Of a stretch of 64,000 nt of DNA, positions 27,582 through 36,686 are shown piece by piece (position 1 is the first letter of the stretch; each line of letters opens with the position of its first letter). Under the pieces are notes generated by a model. That model was not told the origin of the DNA and did no database searches. It saw only the letters and a list, made by a program, of their open reading frames with translations. The stretch lies in assembly GCA_902792905.1 (NCBI GenBank), contig CADBBH010000007.1:1-64000 (forward strand). The letters run 5' to 3'. This DNA is from Oscillospiraceae bacterium (GTDB lineage: Bacteria > Bacillota > Clostridia > Oscillospirales > Acutalibacteraceae). Both the position numbers and the translations under genes were made by a program.

Positions 27582-28901
27582 ATGAGTTTAGTATCAGCAA
27601 ACAAAACAGAAACCAACACCTACACAGTCGAAATCAGCGTTTCGGCGGAAGATTTCAAGAAGGCCGTTCAGGATTCTTATTTCGCAAACAGAAAGAAAAT
27701 CCAGATTCCCGGCTTCCGCAAGGGCAAAGCTCCCAAGCATCTTATCGAGTCGATGTACGGCGAGGATTTCTTTTATGAGGATGCTCTTGAAGCGATTTTC
27801 CCCGCGGAGGTTGAAGCGGCTTATAAAGAGGCCGGTATCGAACCCGTTGACCAGCCCAGAGACCTCGACGTCAAGACCATGAACGTTACCGAGGGCCTCA
27901 ATTTCACTTTCAAGGTAACAGTCAAACCCGAAATCACCCTCAAGCAGTATAAGGGACTTGAAGCCGAAAAAGAAACCGTCGAGGTTACCGATGAGGAAAT
28001 CGACGGTGAAATCAAATATATGCTCGACAGAGGATCACGCCTTGTGGACGTTGACGACAGAGCCGTTCAGAAGGGCGACATTACCATTATTGACTTCGAG
28101 GGCTTCGTTGACGGCGTCGCATTTGACGGCGGCAAAGCGGAGAAATATTCGCTCACCATCGGCGACGGCCAGTTTATCCCCGGTTTCGAGGACCAGATTA
28201 TCGGCCACAGTATCGGCGAGGAATTCGATATCAACGTAACCTTCCCCGAAGATTACGCTCCCGAACTCGCTTCCAAGGAAGCCGTTTTCAAAATCAAGCT
28301 TCACGAAATCAAGTTCAAGGAGATTCCCGAGCTTGACGATGAATTTGCAAAGGATCAGGATTATGAGACGGTTGCCGAACTCAGAGAGGGCGTTAAGAGC
28401 GACCTTGCAGCTCATAAAGAAGAGAGCTATCAGCACGCTTTTGAAGACAGAGTCATCGAAAAACTCTGCGACAACGTAGAGGGTGAGATTCCCGAGGTTA
28501 TGTATGACAACAAAGCCAAGGAGAATATCGACGGCTTCGCAAACAGAATCAGGCAGCAGGGCCTCGATGTCGATATGTATCTCAGCTATATGGGCCTCGA
28601 CAGGGAATCCTATGAGAAGATGATGAGAGAGCGCGCCGTGAACGACGTCAAATATGAGCTTGCAATCGAAAAGATAGTTGAGCTTGAGAACTTTGAGATT
28701 CCCGCAGAGGAAATCGACAAGGAATATGCCGACATGGCCGAGCAGTATAAGCTCGATGTCGAAAAAATTAAGGAAATCGTTCCCGTTGACGCAGTTGAAG
28801 GCCAGCTCAAGAGACAGAAGGCCGCGAAACTCGTTATCGACACCGCAGTAGCGGTTGCTCCCAAGCCGAAGGAAGAAAAAGCAGAAGACAAGGCGGAATA
28901 A
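27582..28901 (+). CDS. tig: Trigger factor (ribosome-associated chaperone, peptidyl-prolyl isomerase)
   Basis: Binds at the ribosome exit tunnel and holds nascent chains. It has 439 residues with the standard three-part layout. The N-terminal ribosome-binding domain has the signature GFRKGKAPK at about 45-53. The FKBP-type isomerase domain is at about 155-245 (GDITIIDFEGFVDG, then FIPGFEDQIIG). A helical C-terminal chaperone arm follows to about 425, ending in an acidic/lysine tail. It is first gene of the conserved tig-clpP-clpX cluster. Confidence 0.97.
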   Translation: MSLVSANKTETNTYTVEISVSAEDFKKAVQDSYFANRKKIQIPGFRKGKAPKHLIESMYGEDFFYEDALEAIFPAEVEAAYKEAGIEPVDQPRDLDVKTMNVTEGLNFTFKVTVKPEITLKQYKGLEAEKETVEVTDEEIDGEIKYMLDRGSRLVDVDDRAVQKGDITIIDFEGFVDGVAFDGGKAEKYSLTIGDGQFIPGFEDQIIGHSIGEEFDINVTFPEDYAPELASKEAVFKIKLHEIKFKEIPELDDEFAKDQDYETVAELREGVKSDLAAHKEESYQHAFEDRVIEKLCDNVEGEIPEVMYDNKAKENIDGFANRIRQQGLDVDMYLSYMGLDRESYEKMMRERAVNDVKYELAIEKIVELENFEIPAEEIDKEYADMAEQYKLDVEKIKEIVPVDAVEGQLKRQKAAKLVIDTAVAVAPKPKEEKAEDKAE

Positions 28902-28932
28902 TCCGCCAATAATCACGAAAGAGGTTTGAACT

Positions 28933-29514
28933 ATGCCACTCGTTCCGTATGTAATTGAGCAGACCGGCCACGGCGAACGCTCATACGACATCTTTTCAAG
29001 ACTTCTCAACGACAGAATCGTTATGCTCTCGGACGAAGTCAACGACGCTACAGCAAGCGTGGTAGTCGCCCAGCTTCTTTTCCTCGAGAGCCAGGATCCG
29101 GATAAGGATATCTATCTCTATATCAACAGCCCCGGCGGATCGGTCACCGCGGGTATGGCGATTTATGACACAATGCAGTATATCAAATGCGATGTTTCCA
29201 CCATCTGCATGGGTATGGCAGCTTCGATGGGCGCGTTCCTGCTCTCATCCGGCGCAAAGGGCAAGCGCCTTGCCCTTCCCAACAGCGAGGTTATGATTCA
29301 TCAGCCGCTCGGCGGCATGCAGGGCCAGGCATCCGATATGAAGATTGCCGCCGATCATATCCTCAGAACAAAAGAAAAACTCAACAAAATCCTTGCCGAG
29401 AATACCGGCAAATCCATTGACGAAATCGCGGTCGATACCGACAGAGACAACTGGCTCACAGCCGAGCAGGCAATGGAATACGGACTTGTTGATAAAGTAA
29501 TTGCTCACAGATAA
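28933..29514 (+). CDS. clpP: ATP-dependent Clp protease proteolytic subunit
   Basis: Serine protease that forms the double-heptamer chamber of the Clp protease. It has 193 residues with the catalytic Ser98 (GMAASMGAF) and His123 (MIHQPLGG); the third member is an Asp in the [11 protein letters not shown] region, consistent with the family. No propeptide beyond the first few residues. It is 31 nt downstream of tig with AAAGAGG as ribosome binding site, and 17 nt upstream of its partner ATPase clpX. Confidence 0.98.
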   Translation: MPLVPYVIEQTGHGERSYDIFSRLLNDRIVMLSDEVNDATASVVVAQLLFLESQDPDKDIYLYINSPGGSVTAGMAIYDTMQYIKCDVSTICMGMAASMGAFLLSSGAKGKRLALPNSEVMIHQPLGGMQGQASDMKIAADHILRTKEKLNKILAENTGKSIDEIAVDTDRDNWLTAEQAMEYGLVDKVIAHR

Positions 29515-29531
29515 TTTCCGGGAGAGATACT

Positions 29532-30788
29532 ATGCCTAAAGACGACGAAAAACGCACAGGCGCTCCGACCTGCTCATTCTGCCACAAGGCGCAGAATCAG
29601 GTGCGCACCCTCATCAACGGGGGCAACGGAGTATTCATCTGCAACGAATGCGTTGATTTATGCAACTCGGTCCTTGAGAGCGAAAGAAGCTCGCGCGCCC
29701 GCGATAAAGCGGCGTTTGAAGAGCTTCCCAAGCCCCATGAAATCAAGAAGCAGCTCGATGAATATGTCATCGGCCAGGAGAGGGCAAAAATAGCGCTCAG
29801 CGTTGCTGTTTACAATCACTATAAGCGCATCAGCGCCGTCAGGGATTCCGATGTTGAGATTCAGAAATCGAATATTCTTATGCTCGGTCCCACCGGCGTG
29901 GGCAAAACGATGCTCTGCCAGACACTCGCGAAGATTCTCGATGTTCCCTTTGCCATTGCGGATGCCACAACCCTCACCGAGGCCGGCTACGTAGGCGAGG
30001 ATGTTGAGAATATCCTGCTCCGCCTTATCCAGGCGGCGGACTTCGATATAGAGAGAGCCGAGAGAGGCATAATCTATATCGATGAGATTGACAAGATAGC
30101 GAGAAAGAGTGAGAATCCCTCTATCACAAGGGATGTCAGCGGCGAAGGCGTTCAGCAGGCGCTTCTTAAGATTATTGAAGGCACAAGCGCGAATGTTCCC
30201 CCGCAGGGCGGCAGAAAGCATCCGCAGCAGGAATTCATTCAGCTTGACACATCGAATATTCTCTTTATCTGCGGCGGCGCATTTGACGGCATCGAAAAGA
30301 TAATTGAAAAGAGAGTCGCCGGCTCGGCGCTCGGCTTCGGAGCCGATGTTAAGAGCAAATCGGAGTTTGAGAAAGAGAACCTTATCGCCAAAGCAGTTCA
30401 GCAGGATCTCGTGAAATTCGGACTTATCCCCGAGCTTGTCGGCAGACTGCCGGTTATCACCACCCTGACTTCGCTCGATAAAGATGCTCTTGTCAAGATT
30501 CTCAAGGAGCCGAAGAATTCGCTTACCAAGCAGTATCAGGAGCTTTTCCTGCTCGACGGAGTTGAGCTTGTGCTCGACGACACCGCCCTTGAAGCGATTG
30601 CCGAAAAGACAATCAAAAAGGAGACCGGCGCACGCGGCCTTCGCTCAATAGTTGAGGATACGCTTATGAAGCTTATGTACGATGTGCCCTCCGATAATAC
30701 GATTGAAAAAATCATCATTACCGCCGACTGCGTTACGGACGGCGCGGAGCCGATAATCGTGCGTAAAGAGAAGAAAAAGAAAGCATAA
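29532..30788 (+). CDS. clpX: ATP-dependent Clp protease ATP-binding subunit ClpX
   Basis: AAA+ unfoldase that feeds substrates into ClpP. It has 418 residues. The N-terminal zinc-binding domain has the cysteines CSFC (about 15-18) and CNEC (about 37-40). Walker A is GPTGVGKT (about 119-126), Walker B is IIYIDEIDK (about 181), and arginine-finger/sensor segments follow ([15 protein letters not shown]). An IGFGA-type loop for ClpP contact is represented by LGFGADV. It is the last gene of the cluster and is followed within 6 nt by a strong terminator. Confidence 0.98.
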   Translation: MPKDDEKRTGAPTCSFCHKAQNQVRTLINGGNGVFICNECVDLCNSVLESERSSRARDKAAFEELPKPHEIKKQLDEYVIGQERAKIALSVAVYNHYKRISAVRDSDVEIQKSNILMLGPTGVGKTMLCQTLAKILDVPFAIADATTLTEAGYVGEDVENILLRLIQAADFDIERAERGIIYIDEIDKIARKSENPSITRDVSGEGVQQALLKIIEGTSANVPPQGGRKHPQQEFIQLDTSNILFICGGAFDGIEKIIEKRVAGSALGFGADVKSKSEFEKENLIAKAVQQDLVKFGLIPELVGRLPVITTLTSLDKDALVKILKEPKNSLTKQYQELFLLDGVELVLDDTALEAIAEKTIKKETGARGLRSIVEDTLMKLMYDVPSDNTIEKIIITADCVTDGAEPIIVRKEKKKKA

Positions 30789-30790
30789 AT

Positions 30791-30820
30791 AAAAGTCCCT
30801 CACTCGAGGGACTTTTTTAT
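30791..30820. terminator. Bidirectional terminator between clpX and the GH3 gene
   Basis: AAAAGTCCCTC / GAGGGACTTTT with a 4-nt loop, then a T-run on the plus strand and TTTTATTT on the minus strand. It serves both convergent genes. Confidence 0.92.
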
Positions 30821-30832
30821 TTGACTTGCAGA

Positions 30833-33238
30833 TCATTCAACAAAATTCATCGCAAACTGCAGTATATATTTCGCGTTTTCGCGAATTTCGCCGAGGGTTA
30901 TTCCGCCGTTTTTGCCGAGAGTTTCAAGCAGCGTGCCGTCGCTCTCGCGTTTGCCCGTGCGCTCGCCGCCCGGCATCAGTATATTCACGCCCGCCCGCAC
31001 TCTGTAAGCCTGATCGCGGATAATCGGGAATTCGGGCGAATAGGACGGGCGCATCCACCAGTCGGTTATTACGCAGCCCTCATAGCCCCATTCTCCGCGC
31101 AGAATATCGCGTACAAGTTCATAATGATAATGCCCCCAAACTCCGTTTATCTTGTTATAAGAGGTCATTATATTGAGCGGTGCGGATTCTCTGACGCAGA
31201 TTTCAAAACCTCTGAGATATATCTCTCTGAGCGCCCTCTCGGAAAGGCGGGAATCATTGTGGGTACGGTTGGTTTCCTGATTGTTGCAGCAGTAGTGCTT
31301 CGGGCAGGCGCCGACACCGTTAGACTGAATTCCCCTGACGGCCGCCGCCCCGGCCTTACCGGTCAGATAAGGATCTTCCGAGAAATACTCGAAATTCCTG
31401 CCGCAGAGCGGATTGCGGTGAATATTCATGCCCGGACCTGCTATGACCTGCGAGCCGATTTGCTTCATTTCCCTGCCGACGAGCGTGTATAATTCCTCAA
31501 TCAGCGCCGTATCAAAGGAGCAGGCAAGGCAGGTGCCGATCGGAATGAGCGAAGCGATGTTATTGAGTCGGATACCCGAAGGACCGTCGGTAAAGGTAAT
31601 TGCGGGCACGCCCTTGTCTCTGAGGGACTGCGTGACTCCGCAGTAAACTCCGGCGTTTCCGGATGTGCCGAGCGGACTGTTCATCGTGTAGTCGCCGCGG
31701 CTGATTGCCTCGAGATCATCGGGAGAGAGAGTCATTACAAATTCATCGAGCGTGGCTTTGCCGTCTTTTACGTCCTTCAGCGAGCATTTCTTGACATAGG
31801 AAACGCCGGGAGCGGGCGGAAGATTCGCCGATATCTTGTCTTTCAACGAATTCTGCCTGCGAGGCGCAGGTTCATATTTTATTTTTCCGTCGTCATTGGC
31901 AAGACGCAGGAACTGCGTATCGGGAGCCGCACACTGCGTGAGTTCCCGGGTAATGACATCATCTTCAAGAGTGAATTCTCCGCAAATGGAAGCCGAGCGG
32001 ACATCCGCGCCGAGATAGAATTTGTAAACGCCTTTTTCGAGAATATATGAAAATGATTCCTTATCATCATAAGAGGCAAGCTCTCTGACGGGAATTTTAA
32101 TCTGAAAGTCTTCGCTTTCGCCGGCTTCAAGCATCTTTGTTTTGCAGAAATACGCGAGGGCCCGCGCGGGCTTGCCGAGTCTTCCCTGAGGAGCTTCAAA
32201 ATAAATCTGCGGGGTTTCCGCTCCCTTGAAATCTCCGGTATTTTTAACGGTAAAAGATATCTTTACGCTGTCCTTCAGCTTTGAAAACTTAATCTTTGAA
32301 AACTCAAAATCCGTATATCCGAGCCCGAATCCGAAGGGGTAGAGAACCTTGTCTTTTGCAAATGTTTCAAACCAGCGGTAGCCGACATAGATATCCTCGG
32401 TATAGTTATTGTAATTCTTTGAGCCGAAATCATTTGAAGAGGGATACGCCTTATAATTCACCGCGATTGTATCGCTGAGCTTCCCGCACGGCGGATAAGC
32501 TCCGGTCAACACATCCGTGACTGCGTTTCCGCTCTCCATACCGCCCTGCCAGACATATAAGATTGCCGATATTTTATCGCCGTATGCCGCGATTTCGGAC
32601 ATGTCGATAATATTGGAGCAGTTGAAAACAAGAATCACTTTGTCAAAAGATGCGGTAATGTCACCCAGAAGTTTTTTCTCCCGGTTTGTAAGATACCAGC
32701 TGCCTTTTTCAAGGCGGTTTTCCATATCCTCGCCGGATGACCTTCCGATTATCATAACCGCCTTGTCATTCCTTGAAGCGGCGGCTTTTATCTCATCTGC
32801 ATTAAGAGGCATCTCAATCTGATTTGTCGGCCAGTGCGCCCAGAAGCCCTCGTCGGGCGGATTCTTTGCGGAAAAGGCGGCATATTTGCCGGCAAGCTCC
32901 TCATCGATTTTTACCCCCGCATTGCGAAGCCCGTCAATGAGACTCACATAATAAGGCGCGTTGACGTCGCCGCCCGAGCCGTAGCCGGTATAAAACCAGT
33001 CATTCTGAAGCCGCGAGAATACTGCTATTCTGTCTTCCGCCGAGAGAGGCAGAACACCTCCTTCATTTTTAAGCAGAACCGAACCTTCCGCCCCCGCCCT
33101 GCGGCAGAGTGCGGACATCTCGGGAAAATCGTAATTGACTGGCTTTTCACCCTCGGTCGAAGTCTGACTTGTATCATTGGGAAGCCTTGTGATTATTTTG
33201 CCGATCGCGTTGAAAATCCGGCGTTTGAGTATATCCAT
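30833..33238 (-). CDS. Glycoside hydrolase family 3 beta-glucosidase, inverted domain order
   Basis: Intracellular exo-acting beta-glycosidase (801 residues, no signal peptide). The domain order is reversed relative to typical GH3. The alpha/beta sandwich domain comes first (about 40-290; GSVLLKNEGGVLPL, then the Lys/Gly loops GYGSGGDVN). A fibronectin-III-like domain follows (about 310-420). The (alpha/beta)8 barrel is last (about 510-790). The nucleophile is Asp726 in CVITDWW. Barrel landmarks are GPGMNIHRNPLCGRNFEYFSEDP-type residues around 625-650, and KHYCCNNQE. The same permuted layout is known from rumen Clostridia (for example Butyrivibrio and Ruminococcus beta-glucosidases). It has its own promoter and a shared terminator with clpX. 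Substrate linkage cannot be read from the sequence. Confidence 0.94.
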   Translation of the reverse strand: MDILKRRIFNAIGKIITRLPNDTSQTSTEGEKPVNYDFPEMSALCRRAGAEGSVLLKNEGGVLPLSAEDRIAVFSRLQNDWFYTGYGSGGDVNAPYYVSLIDGLRNAGVKIDEELAGKYAAFSAKNPPDEGFWAHWPTNQIEMPLNADEIKAAASRNDKAVMIIGRSSGEDMENRLEKGSWYLTNREKKLLGDITASFDKVILVFNCSNIIDMSEIAAYGDKISAILYVWQGGMESGNAVTDVLTGAYPPCGKLSDTIAVNYKAYPSSNDFGSKNYNNYTEDIYVGYRWFETFAKDKVLYPFGFGLGYTDFEFSKIKFSKLKDSVKISFTVKNTGDFKGAETPQIYFEAPQGRLGKPARALAYFCKTKMLEAGESEDFQIKIPVRELASYDDKESFSYILEKGVYKFYLGADVRSASICGEFTLEDDVITRELTQCAAPDTQFLRLANDDGKIKYEPAPRRQNSLKDKISANLPPAPGVSYVKKCSLKDVKDGKATLDEFVMTLSPDDLEAISRGDYTMNSPLGTSGNAGVYCGVTQSLRDKGVPAITFTDGPSGIRLNNIASLIPIGTCLACSFDTALIEELYTLVGREMKQIGSQVIAGPGMNIHRNPLCGRNFEYFSEDPYLTGKAGAAAVRGIQSNGVGACPKHYCCNNQETNRTHNDSRLSERALREIYLRGFEICVRESAPLNIMTSYNKINGVWGHYHYELVRDILRGEWGYEGCVITDWWMRPSYSPEFPIIRDQAYRVRAGVNILMPGGERTGKRESDGTLLETLGKNGGITLGEIRENAKYILQFAMNFVE

Positions 33239-33270
33239 AATGCGCCTCCGGTCGCTGATTTTACGCTTTC

Positions 33271-33300
33271 ATTATATAACATTTCCACCCTTCAATTCAA
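33271..33300 (-). promoter_or_regulatory. Promoter of the GH3 gene
   Basis: On the minus strand, TTGAAT (33295-33300), 18 nt, TATAAT (33271-33276), about 33 bp upstream of the ATG. It is divergent from the promoter at 33325. Confidence 0.7.
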
Positions 33301-33324
33301 CCATATTTTTATCGGGCGTTTCAC

Positions 33325-33353
33325 TTGACAATGCAGGTGCGTTGTAATAAAAT
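33325..33353 (+). promoter_or_regulatory. Promoter of the CMD/SDR unit
   Basis: TTGACA (33325-33330), 17 nt, TAAAAT (33348-33353), followed by AAAGGAGGCGG ahead of the ATG at 33380. Confidence 0.8.
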
Positions 33354-33379
33354 TAGTTGCGTAAAAGGAGGCGGAAAAT

Positions 33380-33919
33380 ATGGCATATTTACCGATGACA
33401 GAATATGAAACTTCTTCGCCCGAAGTTAAGGCGGAGTATGACGACCAGATTAAAAAACACGGCAGAATCACGAATATGAAGCGCACTCTCCTTCAGGATG
33501 TACCGTCCTTCAAGGCGTATATGGAATGGTATACCCTCTATGACGAGCTTGTTCCCGTATTCGGCGAGAGGGCGATAACGATATTCTCCTATGCGATTTC
33601 AACCGGCAACACCTGCCTCATCTGCGGCACCTTCTTCAGAAAAATTCTGATTGACGCAGGCGAGGATCCCGAAAATCTCGAGCTCAATGAAACCGAAAAG
33701 CTGCTGCTTGATTTCGGCGCGCAGATTACTCAGAATCCTCATGCGATTGACGACGAAATCTATGATAAGCTCAAGGAAAACTATACAGATAAGCAGATTG
33801 TTACGCTGATTGCCTTCGCGGGAATCATGTATGCCACAAACCTTTTCAATACCGTGGCAAAGGTGCCGCTCGACGAGGTTCTTTACAATTATATCAACGA
33901 TAAGAAGACGGAGGAATAA
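33380..33919 (+). CDS. Carboxymuconolactone decarboxylase / AhpD-like protein
   Basis: A 179-residue all-helical protein of the CMD/AhpD superfamily. The redox pair Cys79-x-x-Cys82 lies in STGNTCLICGTFFRK. The family's usual histidine a few residues after the second cysteine is not present (Phe/Arg instead), so classical AhpD peroxidase-coupling is uncertain. The ATG at 33380 follows an excellent AAAGGAGG site. It is 2 nt from the downstream dehydrogenase gene, so they are clearly co-expressed and perhaps act on the same small molecule. The reaction is unknown. Confidence 0.85.
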   Translation: MAYLPMTEYETSSPEVKAEYDDQIKKHGRITNMKRTLLQDVPSFKAYMEWYTLYDELVPVFGERAITIFSYAISTGNTCLICGTFFRKILIDAGEDPENLELNETEKLLLDFGAQITQNPHAIDDEIYDKLKENYTDKQIVTLIAFAGIMYATNLFNTVAKVPLDEVLYNYINDKKTEE

Positions 33920-33921
33920 AG

Positions 33922-34725
33922 ATGGCTGAATTTGAAGGAAAAGTCGCGTTCATTACCGGCGCGGCGCACGGTCAGGGCAGAGCGACCGCTATCGCATTCG
34001 CGAAAGAGGGCGCCGATATAGCGGCATTTGACGTAGCGAAAAAAATCGAGTATCCCGCCTATGAATTCGGCACGAGTGATGAATTGAAATCGCTGAAAGA
34101 AGAAATCGAGGCGCTTGGCAGAAAATGCGTCATCTGCGCGGGCGATGTGCGCGATGACGAAGCCGTTACCGCAGCGGTGAAAAAGACGATAGAGGAACTC
34201 GGCAAAATCGATATTCTCTTCAATAACGCGGGCATCTGCGCCTACGCCGAAGTTGATAAGATGACCGATGACGAGTGGAACGCGATGATTGATATCAATC
34301 TCAAGGGACCCTTCAATGTGACAAGAAGAGTTGTTCCCTATATGAAAGAAAAAATGAGCGGAGTCATTATCAACAACTCCTCGGTAATGGGGCTTCGCGG
34401 CGGCAGAAGACTCTCCCACTACACCGCTTCAAAATGGGGCCTGACCGGCCTTACAAAGGCCTGGGCAATCGAGCTCGCGCCCTTCAACATCAGAGTAGTC
34501 AGCATTCATCCGACAGGCGTTAACACACCGATGAATGACGGACTGGCCGCGATGGAGGGCAAAACTCCGATGGAAATCGCGGAGGCATCCGCGGGCAATC
34601 TTCAGCCCGTTCCCTGGATTGAGCCCGAGGATGCGGCAAATCTCGTTCTCTTCCTCGCTAGCGACAAGGCAAGATACTGCACCGGCGGTCAGTATCTCGT
34701 GGATGCGGGACTGCTGAGCGTATAA
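33922..34725 (+). CDS. Short-chain dehydrogenase/reductase
   Basis: A 267-residue NAD(P)-dependent oxidoreductase with the classical SDR set: TGAAHGQG cofactor loop (residues 12-19), NNAG (101-104), catalytic Ser153/154, Tyr167 and Lys171 (HYTASK). An acidic residue after strand 2 (AAFDVAKK) suggests NAD preference. The overall sequence is closest to the group of SDRs that includes mycofactocin-coupled and carveol-type dehydrogenases (TGAAHGQGR and HPTGVNTPM), although no mycofactocin genes are in the window. It follows the CMD gene by 2 nt. Substrate unknown. Confidence 0.92.
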   Translation: MAEFEGKVAFITGAAHGQGRATAIAFAKEGADIAAFDVAKKIEYPAYEFGTSDELKSLKEEIEALGRKCVICAGDVRDDEAVTAAVKKTIEELGKIDILFNNAGICAYAEVDKMTDDEWNAMIDINLKGPFNVTRRVVPYMKEKMSGVIINNSSVMGLRGGRRLSHYTASKWGLTGLTKAWAIELAPFNIRVVSIHPTGVNTPMNDGLAAMEGKTPMEIAEASAGNLQPVPWIEPEDAANLVLFLASDKARYCTGGQYLVDAGLLSV

Positions 34726-34737
34726 AAGCATAAAAAC

Positions 34738-34759
34738 AAGCCCCCGACCGGGGGCTTTT
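34738..34759. terminator. Bidirectional terminator between SDR and kinase genes
   Basis: GCCCCC / GGGGGC with loop GACC, flanked by AAAAACAA and TTTTCTTATT, so it works on both strands for the two convergent units. Confidence 0.92.
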
Positions 34760-34760
34760 C

Positions 34761-35297
34761 TTATTGCATTAAATTCTGTTTTAAGATTCTTTCTTCCGCT
34801 TCCTTAAAGTCCTTTTCAATCAGTATCAATCCGCTTTCGCTCCCCGTAAATCTTTCAATATACGCCTTGTTTTCTTTTATTGCGGTTTCCATATCAAAAT
34901 CCGAATCATCAATGCGGTTTTCTATGACAGACGCGTATTTTCCGATATCGTCAAAATGCGAGCGGATATATTCCTCTGTCATAGCAAGGCAGATAAACCT
35001 TATGTTTTCAAGGTAATCGCCGGTGAAATCATCGCACCAGTCTGCGGGCACATAACCGCCTTCGATTATTAGATTCTGTCCGTTCTCGATTGCGGTCTTG
35101 ATTATTTCGCGGATGACGGGCCAGAGAAAAGCGGTCATTTCTTCATCGTCATAAGGGGTCAGTGACGTCAGCCCGCTTCTGATAAGCCCCATTTTGATAT
35201 GGTCCATCGACATACACGGAAAATGGTATTTTTCGAGCATTTTCTGCGCGAGCAGAGTCTTGCCCGTATGCGATGCGCCGGTAATCAGGATAATCAT
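34761..35297 (-). CDS. P-loop NTPase, small-molecule kinase-like
   Basis: A 178-residue protein with an N-terminal Walker A, GASHTGKT (residues 7-14). A DHIKMGLIRS lid/substrate stretch follows, and an IIEGGYVP segment near 90 is typical of zeta-toxin/2-phosphoglycerate-kinase-like small kinases. Substrate is not determinable. It overlaps the upstream acetyltransferase by 4 nt (ATGA), so translation is coupled. It is last in a three-gene minus-strand unit. Confidence 0.8.
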   Translation of the reverse strand: MIILITGASHTGKTLLAQKMLEKYHFPCMSMDHIKMGLIRSGLTSLTPYDDEEMTAFLWPVIREIIKTAIENGQNLIIEGGYVPADWCDDFTGDYLENIRFICLAMTEEYIRSHFDDIGKYASVIENRIDDSDFDMETAIKENKAYIERFTGSESGLILIEKDFKEAEERILKQNLMQ

Positions 35298-35743
35298 AAA
35301 GTTTTTTCCATTCTGTAAAACTTTCCGTCTTTGTCTTCTGCTTCTTCATAAACGGTAAAGCCGAACTTTTTATACAAATTAACAGCGGAGGTGTTATCAC
35401 AATCAACGCCCAAAGCAATAGATTTATATCCTTTTTCTTTTGCGAGTTCGAGCAGATTACGGGAAATGGCTTCGCCGTATCCCTTGCCGCGCTCATTTCG
35501 TTTTACAATAAGGCGTGAAAAATACAGTCTTTTGCCGGGAATTGTTCCATATTCGGGATTGTCATAAACAAGGTCGCATTCAGCTATAAACTTGTCATTA
35601 ACGGTTAGAATAAACACATCGCGGTTACCTGCCTTTATCTGCTCAATGAACATATCAGTATAAGGACAGGTCTGCATATTCCATATATCGTTGCATTTTG
35701 GGTAATCGTTAAGCCCGATTTGTATTATTCTATAAGGTTTCAT
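35294..35743 (-). CDS. GNAT-family N-acetyltransferase
   Basis: A 149-residue acyltransferase with the acetyl-CoA-binding motif A, RNERGKGYGEAI, at about 85-96. The C-terminal NTSAVNLYKKFGFTVYE (motif B) is characteristic of the family. Acceptor unknown. It lies between the YhhN gene (10 nt gap) and the P-loop kinase gene (4-nt overlap). Confidence 0.9.
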   Translation of the reverse strand: MKPYRIIQIGLNDYPKCNDIWNMQTCPYTDMFIEQIKAGNRDVFILTVNDKFIAECDLVYDNPEYGTIPGKRLYFSRLIVKRNERGKGYGEAISRNLLELAKEKGYKSIALGVDCDNTSAVNLYKKFGFTVYEEAEDKDGKFYRMEKTL

Positions 35744-35753
35744 GGCTTTTCCT

Positions 35754-36479
35754 TTACATCACATACCATATTGACAATCCCAGAAGCATCTGGGAGAGAA
35801 AGTATGTGCCGAGATTGATTGCCCTTACGGGCAGGGTGTTGAAGCGCTCTTTGTCAAAGAACTTGAGAACGAGCGAAAAATCGGAAATTATGAAAAGGAC
35901 CGGAGCTGCAATCAGCGCGGCTTTTGCGAGCGGTTTGCCCTCAATTCCGTATACGGCAAGGCATACGGCGCAGGAGAGCATAAAGATTATAATTGCCGCA
36001 TAAGCGAAAACAGGGGCTGTCAGCTTGCCGAATTTTACCCTGAGCGCCGCCTTTATCACCACGAAAAGAATGAACGCCCCCGCCCACACAGAGAAGATGA
36101 GAGCAGGTCTGAAAAGCCCTTTGTTTATAAGTGTTCTCACAAATGCAAGAATATAGGCGATATGGCCGAAAAGGAAGCATATTCCGCCGATTATTATTAC
36201 GACCATATTGACCTTGCTCTTTTTATCCTTTATGAACGGATCGAGGGTGAGAAAAATATCGCCGATAAATCCGGCAATAAGACCGGCGATTATTGCAAGC
36301 GAATAATAGCGGATTTCAGTTGAACGAAAGGCATAAGAGCCGTTCAGCAGAAAGATAACACAGGCGCACATTTTGAACCAGAATCCTTTTTTTGTGGATT
36401 CCGGCCAGCCCGCTTTGATAAACATCCATGTAAATGCCGTTTCAAGAATAAAAAGAATAATTATCAGGTATGGTTTCAT
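35754..36479 (-). CDS. YhhN/TMEM86 family membrane protein (lysoplasmalogenase-like)
   Basis: A 241-residue integral membrane protein with about eight hydrophobic helices. The conserved acidic and histidine positions of the family are visible: IAGFIGDIFL, FLFGHIAY and VLFIISDFSLVL. Characterised members hydrolyse the vinyl-ether bond of lysoplasmalogens; many gut Clostridia make plasmalogens, so such a role is plausible but unproven here. It is first gene of the unit with an AGGTGA ribosome binding site. Confidence 0.85.
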   Translation of the reverse strand: MKPYLIIILFILETAFTWMFIKAGWPESTKKGFWFKMCACVIFLLNGSYAFRSTEIRYYSLAIIAGLIAGFIGDIFLTLDPFIKDKKSKVNMVVIIIGGICFLFGHIAYILAFVRTLINKGLFRPALIFSVWAGAFILFVVIKAALRVKFGKLTAPVFAYAAIIIFMLSCAVCLAVYGIEGKPLAKAALIAAPVLFIISDFSLVLKFFDKERFNTLPVRAINLGTYFLSQMLLGLSIWYVM

Positions 36480-36509
36480 ATTTTTTCACCTGCCGGAAGT
36501 ATTGATTTT

Positions 36510-36537
36510 ATTATACGCACGGGAGGAAATTTGTCAA
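36510..36537 (-). promoter_or_regulatory. Promoter of the YhhN-GNAT-kinase unit
   Basis: On the minus strand, TTGACA (36532-36537), 16 nt, TATAAT (36510-36515), both perfect hexamers, 30 bp upstream of the ATG. Confidence 0.82.
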
Positions 36538-36628
36538 TTGAGGGCCTTAAATATAGGGATTGTGCTGTAAAAATCTGCTGCTGTTTCGGTAATTTTAACA
36601 AAAATTCTACTCACAATACAAAATATTA

Positions 36629-36657
36629 TTGACAACTTGACTTATTTATATTATATT
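36629..36657 (+). promoter_or_regulatory. Promoter of the sigma-factor gene
   Basis: TTGACA (36629-36634), 17 nt, TATATT (36652-36657), 29 bp upstream of the ATG. It looks like an ordinary housekeeping promoter. Confidence 0.8.
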
Positions 36658-36686
36658 GTTACAGAATAGTCTGTGAGGAATAGAAA

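Noticed and set aside
28035-29042. 335-codon open frame on the minus strand across tig and clpP
   Set aside because: Lies antisense to two certain genes and crosses their junction; the product shows no domain and no start signals.
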